A stretch of 41,394 nucleotides of DNA from Candidatus Nyctobacter psychrophilus (GTDB taxonomy: Bacteria; Vulcanimicrobiota; Vulcanimicrobiia; Vulcanimicrobiales; Vulcanimicrobiaceae). A program made the position numbers and the translations under genes. A model generated the notes under the pieces. The model saw nothing but the letters and a program-made list of their open reading frames with translations, was not told where the DNA came from and ran no database searches. The stretch lies in contig JACRTY010000007.1 in assembly GCA_014305025.1 (NCBI GenBank), forward strand, positions 1-41,394, given 5' to 3'. Positions 1 to 10,559 of the stretch are shown here, piece by piece. Each line of letters opens with the position of its first letter. The stretch's first letter is position 1.

Positions 1-9
1 GTGGGGGCG

Positions 10-45
10 TTTCGATTACCGAAGCCGGTCCCTTTTCGATTACCG
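10..45. repeat. Short direct repeat, two 12-base copies
   Basis: The 12-base word TTTCGATTACCG occurs at 10-21 and again at 34-45, a 24-base period, at the left edge of the window. It overlaps the end of the small membrane-protein gene. Only two copies are visible, so it could be a regulatory site pair or the edge of a longer tandem repeat outside the window. Confidence 0.4.
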
Positions 46-399
46 CGCGCAAGCTCCGACCAATATGCCGCACACGACGCGGATAAGGACTGCTCGCGTC
101 GCTATCTGTCTCCAAGATGCGCGTGAAGCCCAGAAATGGGGGTCGCGTTGTTCACGTACGCCGAGATAGTAGATGCCGACAATCGCGCCCGCAATGATGA
201 CCGTGGTCGTCGCGGTCAGCAGCGCCGCCCGCGAATAGCCACAATCCCCGTCTTCACGCGACGTCGTGTACGAAGATTCCGCGTCGGACGCGTCGCGAAT
301 CGCACGCGTTTTTTGCGCGTTGGTCGGTCGACGCTGTATCGCGCGATCGCGTAAATGTAGCTTGCGCCCGACAGGCGGGGAAAAGGCTGGGTCCGGCAT
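40..399 (-). CDS. Hypothetical small membrane protein
   Basis: A 119-residue protein I do not recognise. The first 50 residues are polar and rich in Arg, Ser and Thr. They are followed by one clear membrane segment at about residues 58-80 (AALLTATTTVIIAGAIVGIY) and then a short basic tail. Third positions are G/C-rich through the membrane segment, which supports real coding; the last 30 codons are less biased, so the 3' end may be altered. A good sigma-70-like promoter lies 43 bases upstream of the ATG. Likely topology is cytoplasmic N-terminus with a single anchor. No function can be assigned. Confidence 0.5.
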   Translation of the reverse strand: MPDPAFSPPVGRKLHLRDRAIQRRPTNAQKTRAIRDASDAESSYTTSREDGDCGYSRAALLTATTTVIIAGAIVGIYYLGVREQRDPHFWASRASWRQIATRAVLIRVVCGILVGACAR

Positions 400-441
400 T
401 CAGCCGGCCCCCAGTGCGGGCTTTCCCCGCGAGACGAGACG

Positions 442-471
442 ATTATAGCACAACATCTACGGCAACTTCAA
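442..471 (-). promoter_or_regulatory. Promoter for the small membrane-protein gene
   Basis: On the minus strand, TTGAAG (466-471) is followed after 18 bases by a perfect TATAAT (442-447). The transcript would start near 435 and carry a leader of about 36 bases before the ATG at 399. The promoter straddles the stop codon of the upstream pemK-like remnant. Confidence 0.6.
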
Positions 472-782
472 CTCGCCCAGACCGAGCGCATGGAGTACCG
501 CTCGTTGAACGTTGCGATAGTCTTCGGGTTTTAATTTCACCGTTCGCAGGTAGCCCTGGCCGCGGACTTTGACGCGATCGAGACGTCCGAGACGGACGTG
601 GGCTAGTAGATCGGCTTTGCCCCACGTGTCAACGCCGCCGGCAACACGAGTACAATCTGCGCTCCGGGATTGCGCGGCGAAACGATGATGACGCGTCGAC
701 GCTTCACGATTTCAGGTTCGACATAGCCCGCAAAATCGCACATCCAGACTTCGCCGGGACCGGGAATGATTCGAGATCGCAT
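457..782 (-). pseudogene. PemK/MazF-family toxin, frameshifted and internally deleted
   Basis: Two reading frames together match a PemK/MazF-type mRNA interferase. The 5' part (ATG at 782, stop at 603-605) has the family start PGPGEVWMCDFAGYVEPEIV followed by KRRRVIIVSPR, the first beta strands of the fold. The 3' part resumes in another frame from about 620 to the stop at 457-459 with WGKADLLAHVRLGRLDRV and then KLKPEDYRNVQRAVLHALGL, the usual C-terminal helix. The middle of the domain is largely missing, so both an indel and a deletion are implied. No antitoxin gene is visible beside it. It is very probably a dead toxin gene. The assignment is from motif recognition and is good at family level only. 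Confidence 0.65.
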
Positions 783-861
783 TATTCGAGGTTCTCACAA
801 CATTCGTGCTATGAGCCACCAAGTGGGCTGAAATCGTGGCACGTGTAGAGGAAAAGCCCCC

Positions 862-1143
862 GTGCTGGCTGGCTTGAAATCGTTGCTCGAACGAACTCAG
901 CTACGCGTTTTCATCAAACTCGCTCATGAAACGCGGGCAAGGAATTCGTCAAGCAGTGGTGCCCTCGCCGTCGCGGTGGCCGAAGCTCGATCGACCATCG
1001 CGACCTTCGATCGGCTCGCCAACGTCATCGCAGCGGTCAAGCGTTGGGTGATCGTGGCGGCGGCCGTTTCGACGGCGATTGCGTTGGCGATCGCGATCGT
1101 CGGCTGGAGCATAGGCGGAGCGTTGTTCGTTGCCGTGCCGTAA
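862..1143 (+). CDS. Small membrane protein of unknown function
   Basis: A 93-residue protein with a GTG start. A purine-rich GAGG lies 10 bases before the GTG. Residues 1-55 form a mostly helical, Ala- and Arg-rich region. Residues 60-93 form a long hydrophobic stretch (WVIVAAAVSTAIALAIAIVG) that would be one membrane anchor or a hairpin. It ends 9 bases before the stop of the convergent lysA-hydrolase gene. I recognise no family. The architecture (cytoplasmic helix plus C-terminal anchor) resembles small phage-holin-like or YqjD-like proteins, but nothing proves this. Confidence 0.45.
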   Translation: MLAGLKSLLERTQLRVFIKLAHETRARNSSSSGALAVAVAEARSTIATFDRLANVIAAVKRWVIVAAAVSTAIALAIAIVGWSIGGALFVAVP

Positions 1144-1152
1144 CAACGACGT

Positions 1153-3399
1153 TTACAGTGACGTAGCCTGTAAGAAGAGACTGTACCAATCATACTTCTG
1201 CATCAATTCGTCGTGCGCGACGCTGGTCGTGAGGACGAACGTCGGCGCGCGCGTCTGTAACTGGGCGAGCGTCATCGTATCGGCCAAGCGCACGTAGAGG
1301 TTGGGCTGCGGCGCCTGCAGCATGCCCATCAACGCGGCGTTGCCGGTGCTGGTGTCGTCGGTGAACAGGCTCAGCAAATGGTGCTGCGGCGAAGCGTTCA
1401 CCCAAGCGGCGAATGCATCGTAATATCCGTACGCCGCATCGAAGAGCAGCACGTCGGTGATGGAATCGTTCAGTCCGCCGCGCGTCAGCACGCCGCCGGC
1501 GCCGCCGTACCCGCCGCTGTGCGCTGACAGTACGATGCGTCCGATGCGAGCGGTCGTCACGGCGCCGTTGTTCTGCAGCCAGGTCGCGGTCTCGTTCATG
1601 AAGCGTAGAAACCCGCCAGGGTCGAGTTCCAACTTTCCGTCGCCGGAGTCGAGCGCATTCTTGGGGCCTTGCGGGACCAACAGGACGGCATTGCGTCCGC
1701 TCGCGACGACTTGCTCGCGCAAGCGGTATCGCGCGAACACGGTGCGCACGTCGTTGTTCCAACCGTGAAAGTGCACGATGAAATCGGTGGCGGCGTCGGC
1801 CGTATGCAGCGTGTCGGGTACGAAGATACCGACTGTCCGGTCGTCGTAATGGCCCGCGAACCCGAAATGCTTGCCCTGGTAGTCGTGGCCGGCCGTGCGA
1901 CTGCGATGCGGGAACGGTGCGCTACCGAACGAGTGGAGATACGTGCGGCCGCCCGATATCTGCGTGCCGGAAAGATCGGCGGACGCAGGAACGGTCGGCG
2001 GTGCGCCGGCAGCCGAGGAGGCACCGGCGAGCACTAAAAAGTCGGCGCGATTCATCACGAGTTCGGTTCGCAATCCGTGGTTCGAGCGCTTTTTGTCATC
2101 GACGGCATTTGTGTCGTCGACGTCGTTGCGCAGCACGTCGGAGTCGGCTTCGCGGCGGGCCGCGAGGCGGTGCGTTCCACGTTCGGTAAAGACCACCGCC
2201 GGGCGCGGGAAGCGGTTGTAGTTGCTGGCCATGCTGTAGGTGTACGCACCGGTCGTCGACATCGCGAGTAGGTCGCCGCGACGTAGGTCGAGCGGCAGGG
2301 GGGCCAGCGCCAGTTCATCGTTCTCGCACGAGCGTCCGCAGAGTACCGCCGGCTCCAAGGCTGCCGAAGATTCCCGGCCAACCAGCGAGGGTTCGTGAAA
2401 CGCGCCGTAGAGCGCGGGGCGCGGATTGTCGGCGATGCCGCCGTCGACGACGACGAAACGCCGATGACCCTGATTCTTGACGGCGGCGACGCGATACAAC
2501 GAGGTCCCCGCCTCGGCGATGATGGCGCGGCCGGGTTCGATGCCGAGCCGCGGTCGCGCGATTCCGCGTTCATGGGCGGCACGCGCACATTGGCTCGCGA
2601 GGTCCCTTAAGATCGCCGCAACGTCGCAACGCCGGCCGTCGGGCTGCGGGTCGATGCCGAAGCCGCCACCGATGATGAGCGACGGCACGTCGCTCGACGC
2701 CGACACGGCGGCGCACACGTCGAGCAGCACGGAAAGGCTCGCGGCGTACGGCGCAGCGTCGAAGATTTGCGACCCCAAATGGCTGTGCAGCCCGGCGAAG
2801 CGCAACGGTGGCGCTGCGCAGAGTTGCGCGACCGCGGCCGGAACTTCGGCGGGACGCAAGCCGAACTTCGAGAGTTCACCCCCGGTTCGCACGTAGGCAT
2901 GCGTTTGTGCCTCGACGCCGGTGTTTACGCGTACCAGCACGGAGACGGGGCGTTCCCGGCGCGCCGCAGCAAGAAGCCGCTCGATTTCGGCCCGGTTGTC
3001 GATCACGATCCTTCCGACGCGCCCCGCCGCCGCCGCCCGCAGCTCATCGTCGCTTTTCGCGCACCCGTGCATCACCATGCGCGACGCCGGAAAACCCGCA
3101 CGTTCGGCCGTCAGCAACTCGCCGAGCGAACACACGTCGAGACCAAGTGCGCTGCCCGTGAGCCGCTGCGCCAGTCCGACGAGAATGAACGCTTTGGCGG
3201 CGTACGAAACGTCGATATCGAGATCGTGAGCCAGCGTCGTGAAGAGCGCGATCTTGCGCTCGAGAACGTCCAGATCGATCACCACCAGCGGCGTTCCATA
3301 GGTCTTGGCCAGAAGTTGCGGACCGACTCCGCCGAGCGTGCGCGGCGGCGTGCCATGCGAAACGCCGTAATCTTCATCGCGCGAGCTACCGTGGGTCAT
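1153..3399 (-). CDS. lysA: Diaminopimelate decarboxylase fused to a secreted-type alpha/beta hydrolase
   Basis: Residues 20-430 are a group IV PLP-dependent decarboxylase of the LysA family, which makes L-lysine from meso-diaminopimelate. The PLP lysine sits in SYAAKAF (K69). HSHLGSQI, GGGFGID, EPGRAIIAEAG, CENDELA and YTYSMASNYNRF are all present, and the family end RREADSDVLRND is near residue 430. The frame then continues without a stop through about 20 linker residues into a second protein beginning MNRADFLVLAGASSAAGA (internal ATG at 2055). This second part is a roughly 300-residue serine hydrolase with nucleophile elbow AHSGGYGG and candidate His in SVAHDE. LysA is normally about 420 residues, so 748 is far outside the family. 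Either this is a true fusion, or two genes whose separating stop was lost, or the hydrolase is translated separately from 2055. Only 53 bases separate it from the divergent aminotransferase gene. Confidence 0.8.
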   Translation of the reverse strand: MTHGSSRDEDYGVSHGTPPRTLGGVGPQLLAKTYGTPLVVIDLDVLERKIALFTTLAHDLDIDVSYAAKAFILVGLAQRLTGSALGLDVCSLGELLTAERAGFPASRMVMHGCAKSDDELRAAAAGRVGRIVIDNRAEIERLLAAARRERPVSVLVRVNTGVEAQTHAYVRTGGELSKFGLRPAEVPAAVAQLCAAPPLRFAGLHSHLGSQIFDAAPYAASLSVLLDVCAAVSASSDVPSLIIGGGFGIDPQPDGRRCDVAAILRDLASQCARAAHERGIARPRLGIEPGRAIIAEAGTSLYRVAAVKNQGHRRFVVVDGGIADNPRPALYGAFHEPSLVGRESSAALEPAVLCGRSCENDELALAPLPLDLRRGDLLAMSTTGAYTYSMASNYNRFPRPAVVFTERGTHRLAARREADSDVLRNDVDDTNAVDDKKRSNHGLRTELVMNRADFLVLAGASSAAGAPPTVPASADLSGTQISGGRTYLHSFGSAPFPHRSRTAGHDYQGKHFGFAGHYDDRTVGIFVPDTLHTADAATDFIVHFHGWNNDVRTVFARYRLREQVVASGRNAVLLVPQGPKNALDSGDGKLELDPGGFLRFMNETATWLQNNGAVTTARIGRIVLSAHSGGYGGAGGVLTRGGLNDSITDVLLFDAAYGYYDAFAAWVNASPQHHLLSLFTDDTSTGNAALMGMLQAPQPNLYVRLADTMTLAQLQTRAPTFVLTTSVAHDELMQKYDWYSLFLQATSL

Positions 3400-3452
3400 G
3401 GAGTGAAAGTCCCGCGGAATGGGACCGTCTTCCTATAGCCGAAGGCGCGCTG

Positions 3453-4793
3453 ATGGCGCTCGATCTCGGAATTTCGCAAAGCGACGCACTGTGGCGTCCG
3501 ATGACGCAGTACCGCACGGCGCCTGCTCCGCTGCTGATCGAACGCGGCGACGGCTGTTTTGTGTGGGATACGCACGGCAACCGTTATCTCGACGCCATGT
3601 CCGGCTTGTGGTGCGTCAACGTCGGTTACGGCCGGCACGAGATCGCTCGGGCCGCAGGCGAACAGATGGCGCGTCTTGCGTACGCCTCACCGTTCCGCCC
3701 GGCGCCGGTGACGCTCGAACTCGCCGGCACGCTTGCGCGCATGCTGCCGGGTGACCTCGAACACACGTATTTTACCAACAGCGGAAGCGAAGCGGTCGAG
3801 ACGGCGATCAAGATCGCGCGACAAGCGCAGCAACAGCGCTTTCCGGGTGAGAGCCGCTACAAGATCATCGCGCGCTACCGCGCATATCACGGCTGGACGC
3901 TCGGTTCGCTCAGCGCAACGGGACAGGCAGACCGCAAGTCCCGCTTCGAGCCGCTGCTCGGCGGCTTCGTGCACGTTTCGCCGGCAGCGTGCGAAGATTG
4001 CGCGGTCGGTGCGCATCAACGCTGCACCTTCGATCCGGTCGACGAGATCGAGCGGCGCATCCGGTACGAAGGGGCTCAAACGATCGCGGCGGTGCTGGCG
4101 GAGCCGATCATCGGAGGCGGCGGAGTCATCGAGCCGCCGGACGACTACTTCCCGCGTTTGCGCGCGCTGTGCGACCGGCACGGCATCCTGCTGATTGCCG
4201 ACGAGGTGATCACGGGATTCGGACGGACCGGGGCGATGTTCGGCTGCGAGCACTGGCCGAGTGCGTTGCCCGACATCATCACCTTGGCGAAGGGTTTGAG
4301 CAGCGGATATCAGCCGATCGGCGCGACCGCCGTCTCGCATCGCGTCTTCGAACAGTTTTATGGCGACCCCGGCGAGCATCGCGAGTTTTCGCAACTGAGC
4401 ACGTTCGGCGGACATCCCGTGGCCGCCGCAGCGTCGCTGGCGAATATTGCGATCATCCAACGCGAGCGTCTGGCAGAACGCAGTGCGGCCGGCGGTGCCT
4501 GGTTGAAGAAGGAAATCGCCGGATGGCGGCATCCGGCGATCGCCCAAGTCCGCGGGCGCGGGCTGATGGTCGGACTCGAACTGGCACGCAACGGCAAGCG
4601 CTGCAGCGAGGCCGATGCCGACCGCGTCATCGCGCGCACCAAGGAGAGCGGCGTGCTGATCGGCCGCAACGCCGCAACGGTGAGCGGAATGGGCAACGTG
4701 CTCACGCTTGCGCCGCCCCTTTCCATTTCGGACGCCGAACTCGGCACGCTCGCCGCTGCCGTACGTGCCGGACTGGGCCTTCTCGAGGACTGA
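3453..4793 (+). CDS. Class III omega-amino acid:pyruvate-type aminotransferase
   Basis: A 446-residue PLP-dependent fold-type I class III aminotransferase. It has the N-terminal LWRPMTQYRT, the cofactor-phosphate loop NSGSEAVETAIK, YRAYHGWTLGSLSATG, the Asp of LLIADEVITGFGRTG, and the Schiff-base lysine in ITLAKGLSSGYQPIGA. Length is typical. The closest recognisable type is beta-alanine (omega-amino acid):pyruvate transaminase, giving malonate semialdehyde. The gene stops 2 bases before the start of a methylmalonate-semialdehyde dehydrogenase, which fits degradation of beta-alanine or other omega-amino acids to acetyl- or propionyl-CoA. The sequence alone does not settle exact substrate; gamma-aminobutyrate or a polyamine is possible. 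Confidence 0.85.
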   Translation: MALDLGISQSDALWRPMTQYRTAPAPLLIERGDGCFVWDTHGNRYLDAMSGLWCVNVGYGRHEIARAAGEQMARLAYASPFRPAPVTLELAGTLARMLPGDLEHTYFTNSGSEAVETAIKIARQAQQQRFPGESRYKIIARYRAYHGWTLGSLSATGQADRKSRFEPLLGGFVHVSPAACEDCAVGAHQRCTFDPVDEIERRIRYEGAQTIAAVLAEPIIGGGGVIEPPDDYFPRLRALCDRHGILLIADEVITGFGRTGAMFGCEHWPSALPDIITLAKGLSSGYQPIGATAVSHRVFEQFYGDPGEHREFSQLSTFGGHPVAAAASLANIAIIQRERLAERSAAGGAWLKKEIAGWRHPAIAQVRGRGLMVGLELARNGKRCSEADADRVIARTKESGVLIGRNAATVSGMGNVLTLAPPLSISDAELGTLAAAVRAGLGLLED

Positions 4794-4795
4794 CG

Positions 4796-6304
<1,509 letters not shown>

Positions 6305-6311
6305 TGGCTGA

Positions 6312-9300
6312 CTACTGCGCGGCAGCGAGCTCCGGAACGACGGCGGATGTTCCGGCCGGCCGCGGCAACATTGCGAACGCAACGTGGAGCGGATCGACCG
6401 ACGGCGCAGCGAGGGTTTCGTCGGTCGCGCCGGAGCGGCGGATGGCGCGCAAGGCATCGAGCGCTTGCGGCAACGCAAATTGTTCGCCGATGAAGCTTCC
6501 GACGAACCGTCCACCGCGAATTTCGCCTTGCGCCTCCATGCGCCGGAAGATCGCCAGCAGTTCGCGCCAGGGGGGCGCCAGCGGTTCCCGTTTGATGATG
6601 TCGCGCAGCACGACTCCGTAGCGCGCCAGCAGCCGGCGCGCGAATGCCTCGACGTCGACGTGCGTGCGTTCGGCGACCAGCGTCGTCCAGCGTCCGCTTG
6701 ACGAGCGAGGGCGGCTCGAGCGGGCCTTTTCCCCGAGACGGCGCTTGGGATCGGCCAGAGCGCGCAGCGCATCGAAGCCGTCGGCGGCAACGAGGCCGGC
6801 CGCCACGAGCTCCCACAGCGCTTCCTCGATTTCAGACGGCAGGCGGCGCGTGTCGCGCACCAACTCGGTGAAGAACGGTGCGCCGCGACGCCGAATTGCC
6901 GCGAGCACGTCGCAGGCGGCGTGCGACAGCGCGCCTTCATCCACCGCCTCGCGGACGACCAGCGTCTCGGCGCCTTCGCGCGCAAAGAGCGAAATCGGGA
7001 CAAGCTTCGTCGGGCGAATTTTACGCCGGTGAGGCTTTGCGGCGCCGGCGGGATCGGGTACCAAATCTTTGCCTTCGCCGTCAACCCTGGACACGAGCGC
7101 AGGGTGCGGAGAGAGACGGCCCCACATGATCTCGCCTGATTGGCACAGTTTGTCGAGGTAGTCCGGCTTGTATCCCGCGACGCGGCGCGGCAGAACCTGC
7201 GTTTCCCAGGCGGCGGCGGCCACTTCGAGCCCTTCGAGTTGGCGAATGACGTGCAAGGTGCCATCAACGCCATGCAGCCGCGTGCGCGGCGTTGCATGTT
7301 GCCAGTGGAAGAGGAACCGCACGAATTCAACCGTGGTCACGGGCTCGATCTCGCGACGCAACGTCCCGAGCGTGCGCCGATGGATTCGCGCCAGCACGCG
7401 GCGATTGCACCATTCCTGCGCACGCGAATGGAAATGACCGCGCAACACTTGGCCTTCGGTTTCAAGCTGCAGCAGCGCCGATTCGACGGTCGCTTCATCG
7501 CAAGCGAAGCGGATGGCCAGTTCCCCGGCGGTCTGGGGTCCGCTCGATTCGAGCCAGCCGCGCACGATCTCGGCGAGCGCCGCTTCGCGCGTCGCCGGTA
7601 ACGGCTGCGCGGGGTCAACGCCGGCGATGGCCGGCTCTGCCGCGCCGCCGGGGTGCACGACGGCGAACAACGAGAGGCGCTCGGCCGATACCCAGAACGT
7701 CGCTGCACCCACGCGCACGGTGGTGGCGCGGCGCTGCTCTTGCAGCGCTTCGAAGTATGCTCGCCACGGTTCGACCGGCGCGAGCGCAACGAGCGTCAGC
7801 AGCGCATCGTGCAGTTCGTCGGCGTCCCGCACGGTCGGCCACGACTCCGCGGCCACTTCGGCGATAGCCGTTGCATCGAGCAAGCCGATGCCGTCGGCTG
7901 CATGGCTGCCGACGACCGAGCGCAACTGCACGGCGCGCGCGCGCCGTTCTTCGAGCGGCGCATCGTCGAGATATGCGTACGGGTTGGCGTTGAGAATCTC
8001 GTGCGAGAAGGGCGACGGCGTGGGCGTTTCCACCGCGACCGTGCGCAGTTCACCGCGTTCGAGTTTGCCGAGCACCGCTTTGAAGCCGTCCAGGTCCATC
8101 GCCTCGTGCAAGCAGTTGCCGATCGTCTCGCGCACCAGCACGTGATCGGGGATGCGGACCGGACCCGAGAGATTTTCCGGACACGCCGCCTGATCGGGAA
8201 AAACCGCCGCCAGCAGATCGTCGGAACGCATGCGGATCAATTGCGGTGGGACCTTGCGGCCGTTGCGCATGCGCAGCACCGCGAGCGCCCGCGTGACGTT
8301 CCAGCGCCAGCGCGCGCCGAACATCGGTGCGGGCAACAGCGCTTGCGTCAGCACGTCATCCACGCTTGCGGCCTTGACGAACGCGAACACGGCATCGAGC
8401 GGAAAAGCATGCTGCTCGGAAAGCGAGATGACGATGCCGTTGTCGGTCGCTGCAGCTTGGAGTTCGAGATTGAACGAGCGGCAGAAACGCTTACGCAGCG
8501 CGAGGCCCCACGCCCGATTGATGCGTGCGCCGAACGGCGCGTGGACGACCAGTTGCATGCCGCCGCCTTCGTCGAAGAACCGCTCCGCGACGATCGTCGT
8601 GTCGCTCGGCACGACGCCGAGCGCCGCCTTTCCCGCGCGGACGTACATCAGCGCTTGTTGTGCTCCGCCGCGGTCGAGTCCGCACTGGCGCTCGAGTAGC
8701 GCGTACGCGGCTTCGTCATCGCGTTCGTCCAGCTCGACGCGCAACCGCGCAACTTCGGTTGACAGCTCAATCGTCCGTCCGAGGCCTTCGCCGTTCCAGA
8801 ACGGCACCGACGGCGGCGCGCCGTGCGCGTTCTCGACCCGCACCACGTTGGCTTCGACGCGCCGAATGCGCCACGACGTCTGGCCGAGCAAGAAGATGTC
8901 GCCCGCCATGCTTTCGATCGCGAAGTCTTCATCGAGGGTGCCGACCTGTTGATTGTCGGGTTCGGCAACGACGGCGTAGTCGGCGCGGTCGGGAATCGCC
9001 CCGCCCGACATGATCGCCGCCATGCGCGCGCCGCGGCGAGCGCGCACGCGTCCGTTCACGCGGTCGCGGTGCAAAAAGGTTCCGCTGCGGCCGCGCGAGG
9101 TCGCGATGCCGTCGGCCAGCATCGTGAGGACGGCATCGAAGTCGGCGCGCACGAGAGCGGCGTACGGATAGGTGGAGCGCACGAGCGCGAACAGGTCGTC
9201 TTCGCGCCACTCTTCGGTCGACGCACAGGCGGCGACGAGTTGCTGGGCGAGAATGTCGAACGGCGAGGCCGGAATGCAGAGCCGGTCCATGTTACCGCTG

Positions 9301-10472
9301 CGGATCGCGCGCACGAGGGCGGCGCATTCGATCAGCTCGTCGCGGGTCGTTGCGAACAGCACGCCCTCGGGCTTGGCGCCGACCCAGTGGCCGGAGCGGC
9401 CGATGCGCTGCAGCGCAACGCCGATCGAGCGCGGCGAGCCGATCTGCACGACGAGATCGACCGAACCGATGTCGATCCCGAGTTCGAGCGACGCCGTCGC
9501 GACGACCGCGCGCAAGGCACCTTCTTTGAGACGCGTCTCCGCGTCGTGCCGCGTGGCCCGCGCGAGACTGCCGTGATGCGGCACGACGATGCCCTCGCCC
9601 AGACGTTGCGTCAGCGCGAACGCGACGCGTTCGGAAAGGCGCCGCGTGCCCACGAAGACGAGCGTCGTCCGATGGGTGCCGATCAGGTCCGCGATCCGGT
9701 CGTAGACGTCGGCCCAGAGTTCGTTGGAAGCGACGTGCGCCAACTCGTCCTCCGGCAGCGCGATCGAGAGCGTCATTTCGCGGCGGTGGCCGACGTCGAC
9801 GATCGTCGTCGTGGGGCTCAAGAAGGCCGCGATGTCTTTGATCGGTTTGACGGTCGCCGACAGACCGACGCGTTGCGGTTTCTGGCCGCCGTTCGAGGTG
9901 ACGAGGTGATCGAGGCGCGCCAAGCTGAGGGCCAGGTGCGCGCCGCGCTTGTCGCCGGCGACCGCATGGATCTCATCGACGATGATCGTGCGCACCGCTT
10001 TGAGTGCCGCGCGTGACCGCTCGGCGGTCAGCAGGATGAAGAGCGACTCGGGCGTCGTGACGAGCACGTGCGCCGGTGCGCGCAGCATGCGTGCGCGCTC
10101 GGAGGCCGGCGTATCGCCGGTCCGCACCGCCGTGCGGATTGCGCCGAGGTCGAGCCCGCTTTCCGCGGCGAGTTCCCGTATTTCGCCGAGCGGCGTCTCG
10201 AGGTTTTTGCGCACGTCGTTGGTCAACGCTTTGAGCGGCGACACGTACACGACCAGCGTCTCGTCACCAAGGTCGCCCGCCGCCGCCCGGCGCACGATCT
10301 CATCGAGCGAGAACAGGAACGCGGCCAGCGTCTTTCCCGACCCCGTCGGCGCGGCGATGAGAACGTCGCGTCCCGCCCGGATCTGCGGCCAGCCCAAAAC
10401 CTGCGGTTCGGTCGGCGTACTGAAATGCCGCTCGAACCACGTCTCGATCAACGGATGAAAAGCGGCCGCCAT
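6312..10472 (-). CDS. lhr: Lhr-family large ATP-dependent helicase
   Basis: A 1386-residue SF2 helicase of the Lhr (large helicase-related) family, a 3'-5' DNA/RNA-DNA translocase linked to DNA repair. The Q-motif region is followed by Walker A APTGSGKTLAAF, motif Ia VSPLKALTNDV, motif Ib TTPESL, Walker B VDEIHAV, SATVKP, and motifs V/VI including HHGSLARATR and LQRIGRSGHWVG. A long C-terminal half carries the Lhr winged-helix and Lhr-C regions (for example ETIGNCLHEAMDLDGF). Size matches full-length bacterial Lhr (about 1400-1550). I chose the ATG at 10472 (MAAAFHPLIETWF) because TACAAT lies exactly 6 bases upstream and homology starts there; an upstream in-frame ATG at 10565 overlaps the divergent gene. 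Confidence 0.93.
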   Translation of the reverse strand: MAAAFHPLIETWFERHFSTPTEPQVLGWPQIRAGRDVLIAAPTGSGKTLAAFLFSLDEIVRRAAAGDLGDETLVVYVSPLKALTNDVRKNLETPLGEIRELAAESGLDLGAIRTAVRTGDTPASERARMLRAPAHVLVTTPESLFILLTAERSRAALKAVRTIIVDEIHAVAGDKRGAHLALSLARLDHLVTSNGGQKPQRVGLSATVKPIKDIAAFLSPTTTIVDVGHRREMTLSIALPEDELAHVASNELWADVYDRIADLIGTHRTTLVFVGTRRLSERVAFALTQRLGEGIVVPHHGSLARATRHDAETRLKEGALRAVVATASLELGIDIGSVDLVVQIGSPRSIGVALQRIGRSGHWVGAKPEGVLFATTRDELIECAALVRAIRSGNMDRLCIPASPFDILAQQLVAACASTEEWREDDLFALVRSTYPYAALVRADFDAVLTMLADGIATSRGRSGTFLHRDRVNGRVRARRGARMAAIMSGGAIPDRADYAVVAEPDNQQVGTLDEDFAIESMAGDIFLLGQTSWRIRRVEANVVRVENAHGAPPSVPFWNGEGLGRTIELSTEVARLRVELDERDDEAAYALLERQCGLDRGGAQQALMYVRAGKAALGVVPSDTTIVAERFFDEGGGMQLVVHAPFGARINRAWGLALRKRFCRSFNLELQAAATDNGIVISLSEQHAFPLDAVFAFVKAASVDDVLTQALLPAPMFGARWRWNVTRALAVLRMRNGRKVPPQLIRMRSDDLLAAVFPDQAACPENLSGPVRIPDHVLVRETIGNCLHEAMDLDGFKAVLGKLERGELRTVAVETPTPSPFSHEILNANPYAYLDDAPLEERRARAVQLRSVVGSHAADGIGLLDATAIAEVAAESWPTVRDADELHDALLTLVALAPVEPWRAYFEALQEQRRATTVRVGAATFWVSAERLSLFAVVHPGGAAEPAIAGVDPAQPLPATREAALAEIVRGWLESSGPQTAGELAIRFACDEATVESALLQLETEGQVLRGHFHSRAQEWCNRRVLARIHRRTLGTLRREIEPVTTVEFVRFLFHWQHATPRTRLHGVDGTLHVIRQLEGLEVAAAAWETQVLPRRVAGYKPDYLDKLCQSGEIMWGRLSPHPALVSRVDGEGKDLVPDPAGAAKPHRRKIRPTKLVPISLFAREGAETLVVREAVDEGALSHAACDVLAAIRRRGAPFFTELVRDTRRLPSEIEEALWELVAAGLVAADGFDALRALADPKRRLGEKARSSRPRSSSGRWTTLVAERTHVDVEAFARRLLARYGVVLRDIIKREPLAPPWRELLAIFRRMEAQGEIRGGRFVGSFIGEQFALPQALDALRAIRRSGATDETLAAPSVDPLHVAFAMLPRPAGTSAVVPELAAAQ

Positions 10473-10478
10473 GCTTTC

Positions 10479-10484
10479 ATTGTA
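10479..10484 (-). promoter_or_regulatory. -10 element directly before lhr (leaderless)
   Basis: Minus-strand TACAAT is separated by 6 bases from the lhr ATG at 10472, so transcription would begin at or next to the start codon. There is no Shine-Dalgarno sequence in front of this ATG. The -35 region is weak. Confidence 0.5.
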
Positions 10485-10559
10485 CGACACGCGTCGAGCC
10501 TGAAGGGTGCCATATCGGGGGGCGGCATGATTCGGAGCCAAGCGAAGGAAGGAGCACCT

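Noticed and set aside
10..45. CRISPR-like repeat at the left edge
   Set aside because: Only two 12-base copies 24 bases apart; repeat and spacer are too short for CRISPR and no cas genes are visible.
3687..4547. 286-codon minus-strand frame inside the aminotransferase gene
   Set aside because: The plus-strand class III aminotransferase has all catalytic motifs; the antisense frame is Arg/Asp-rich and motif-free.
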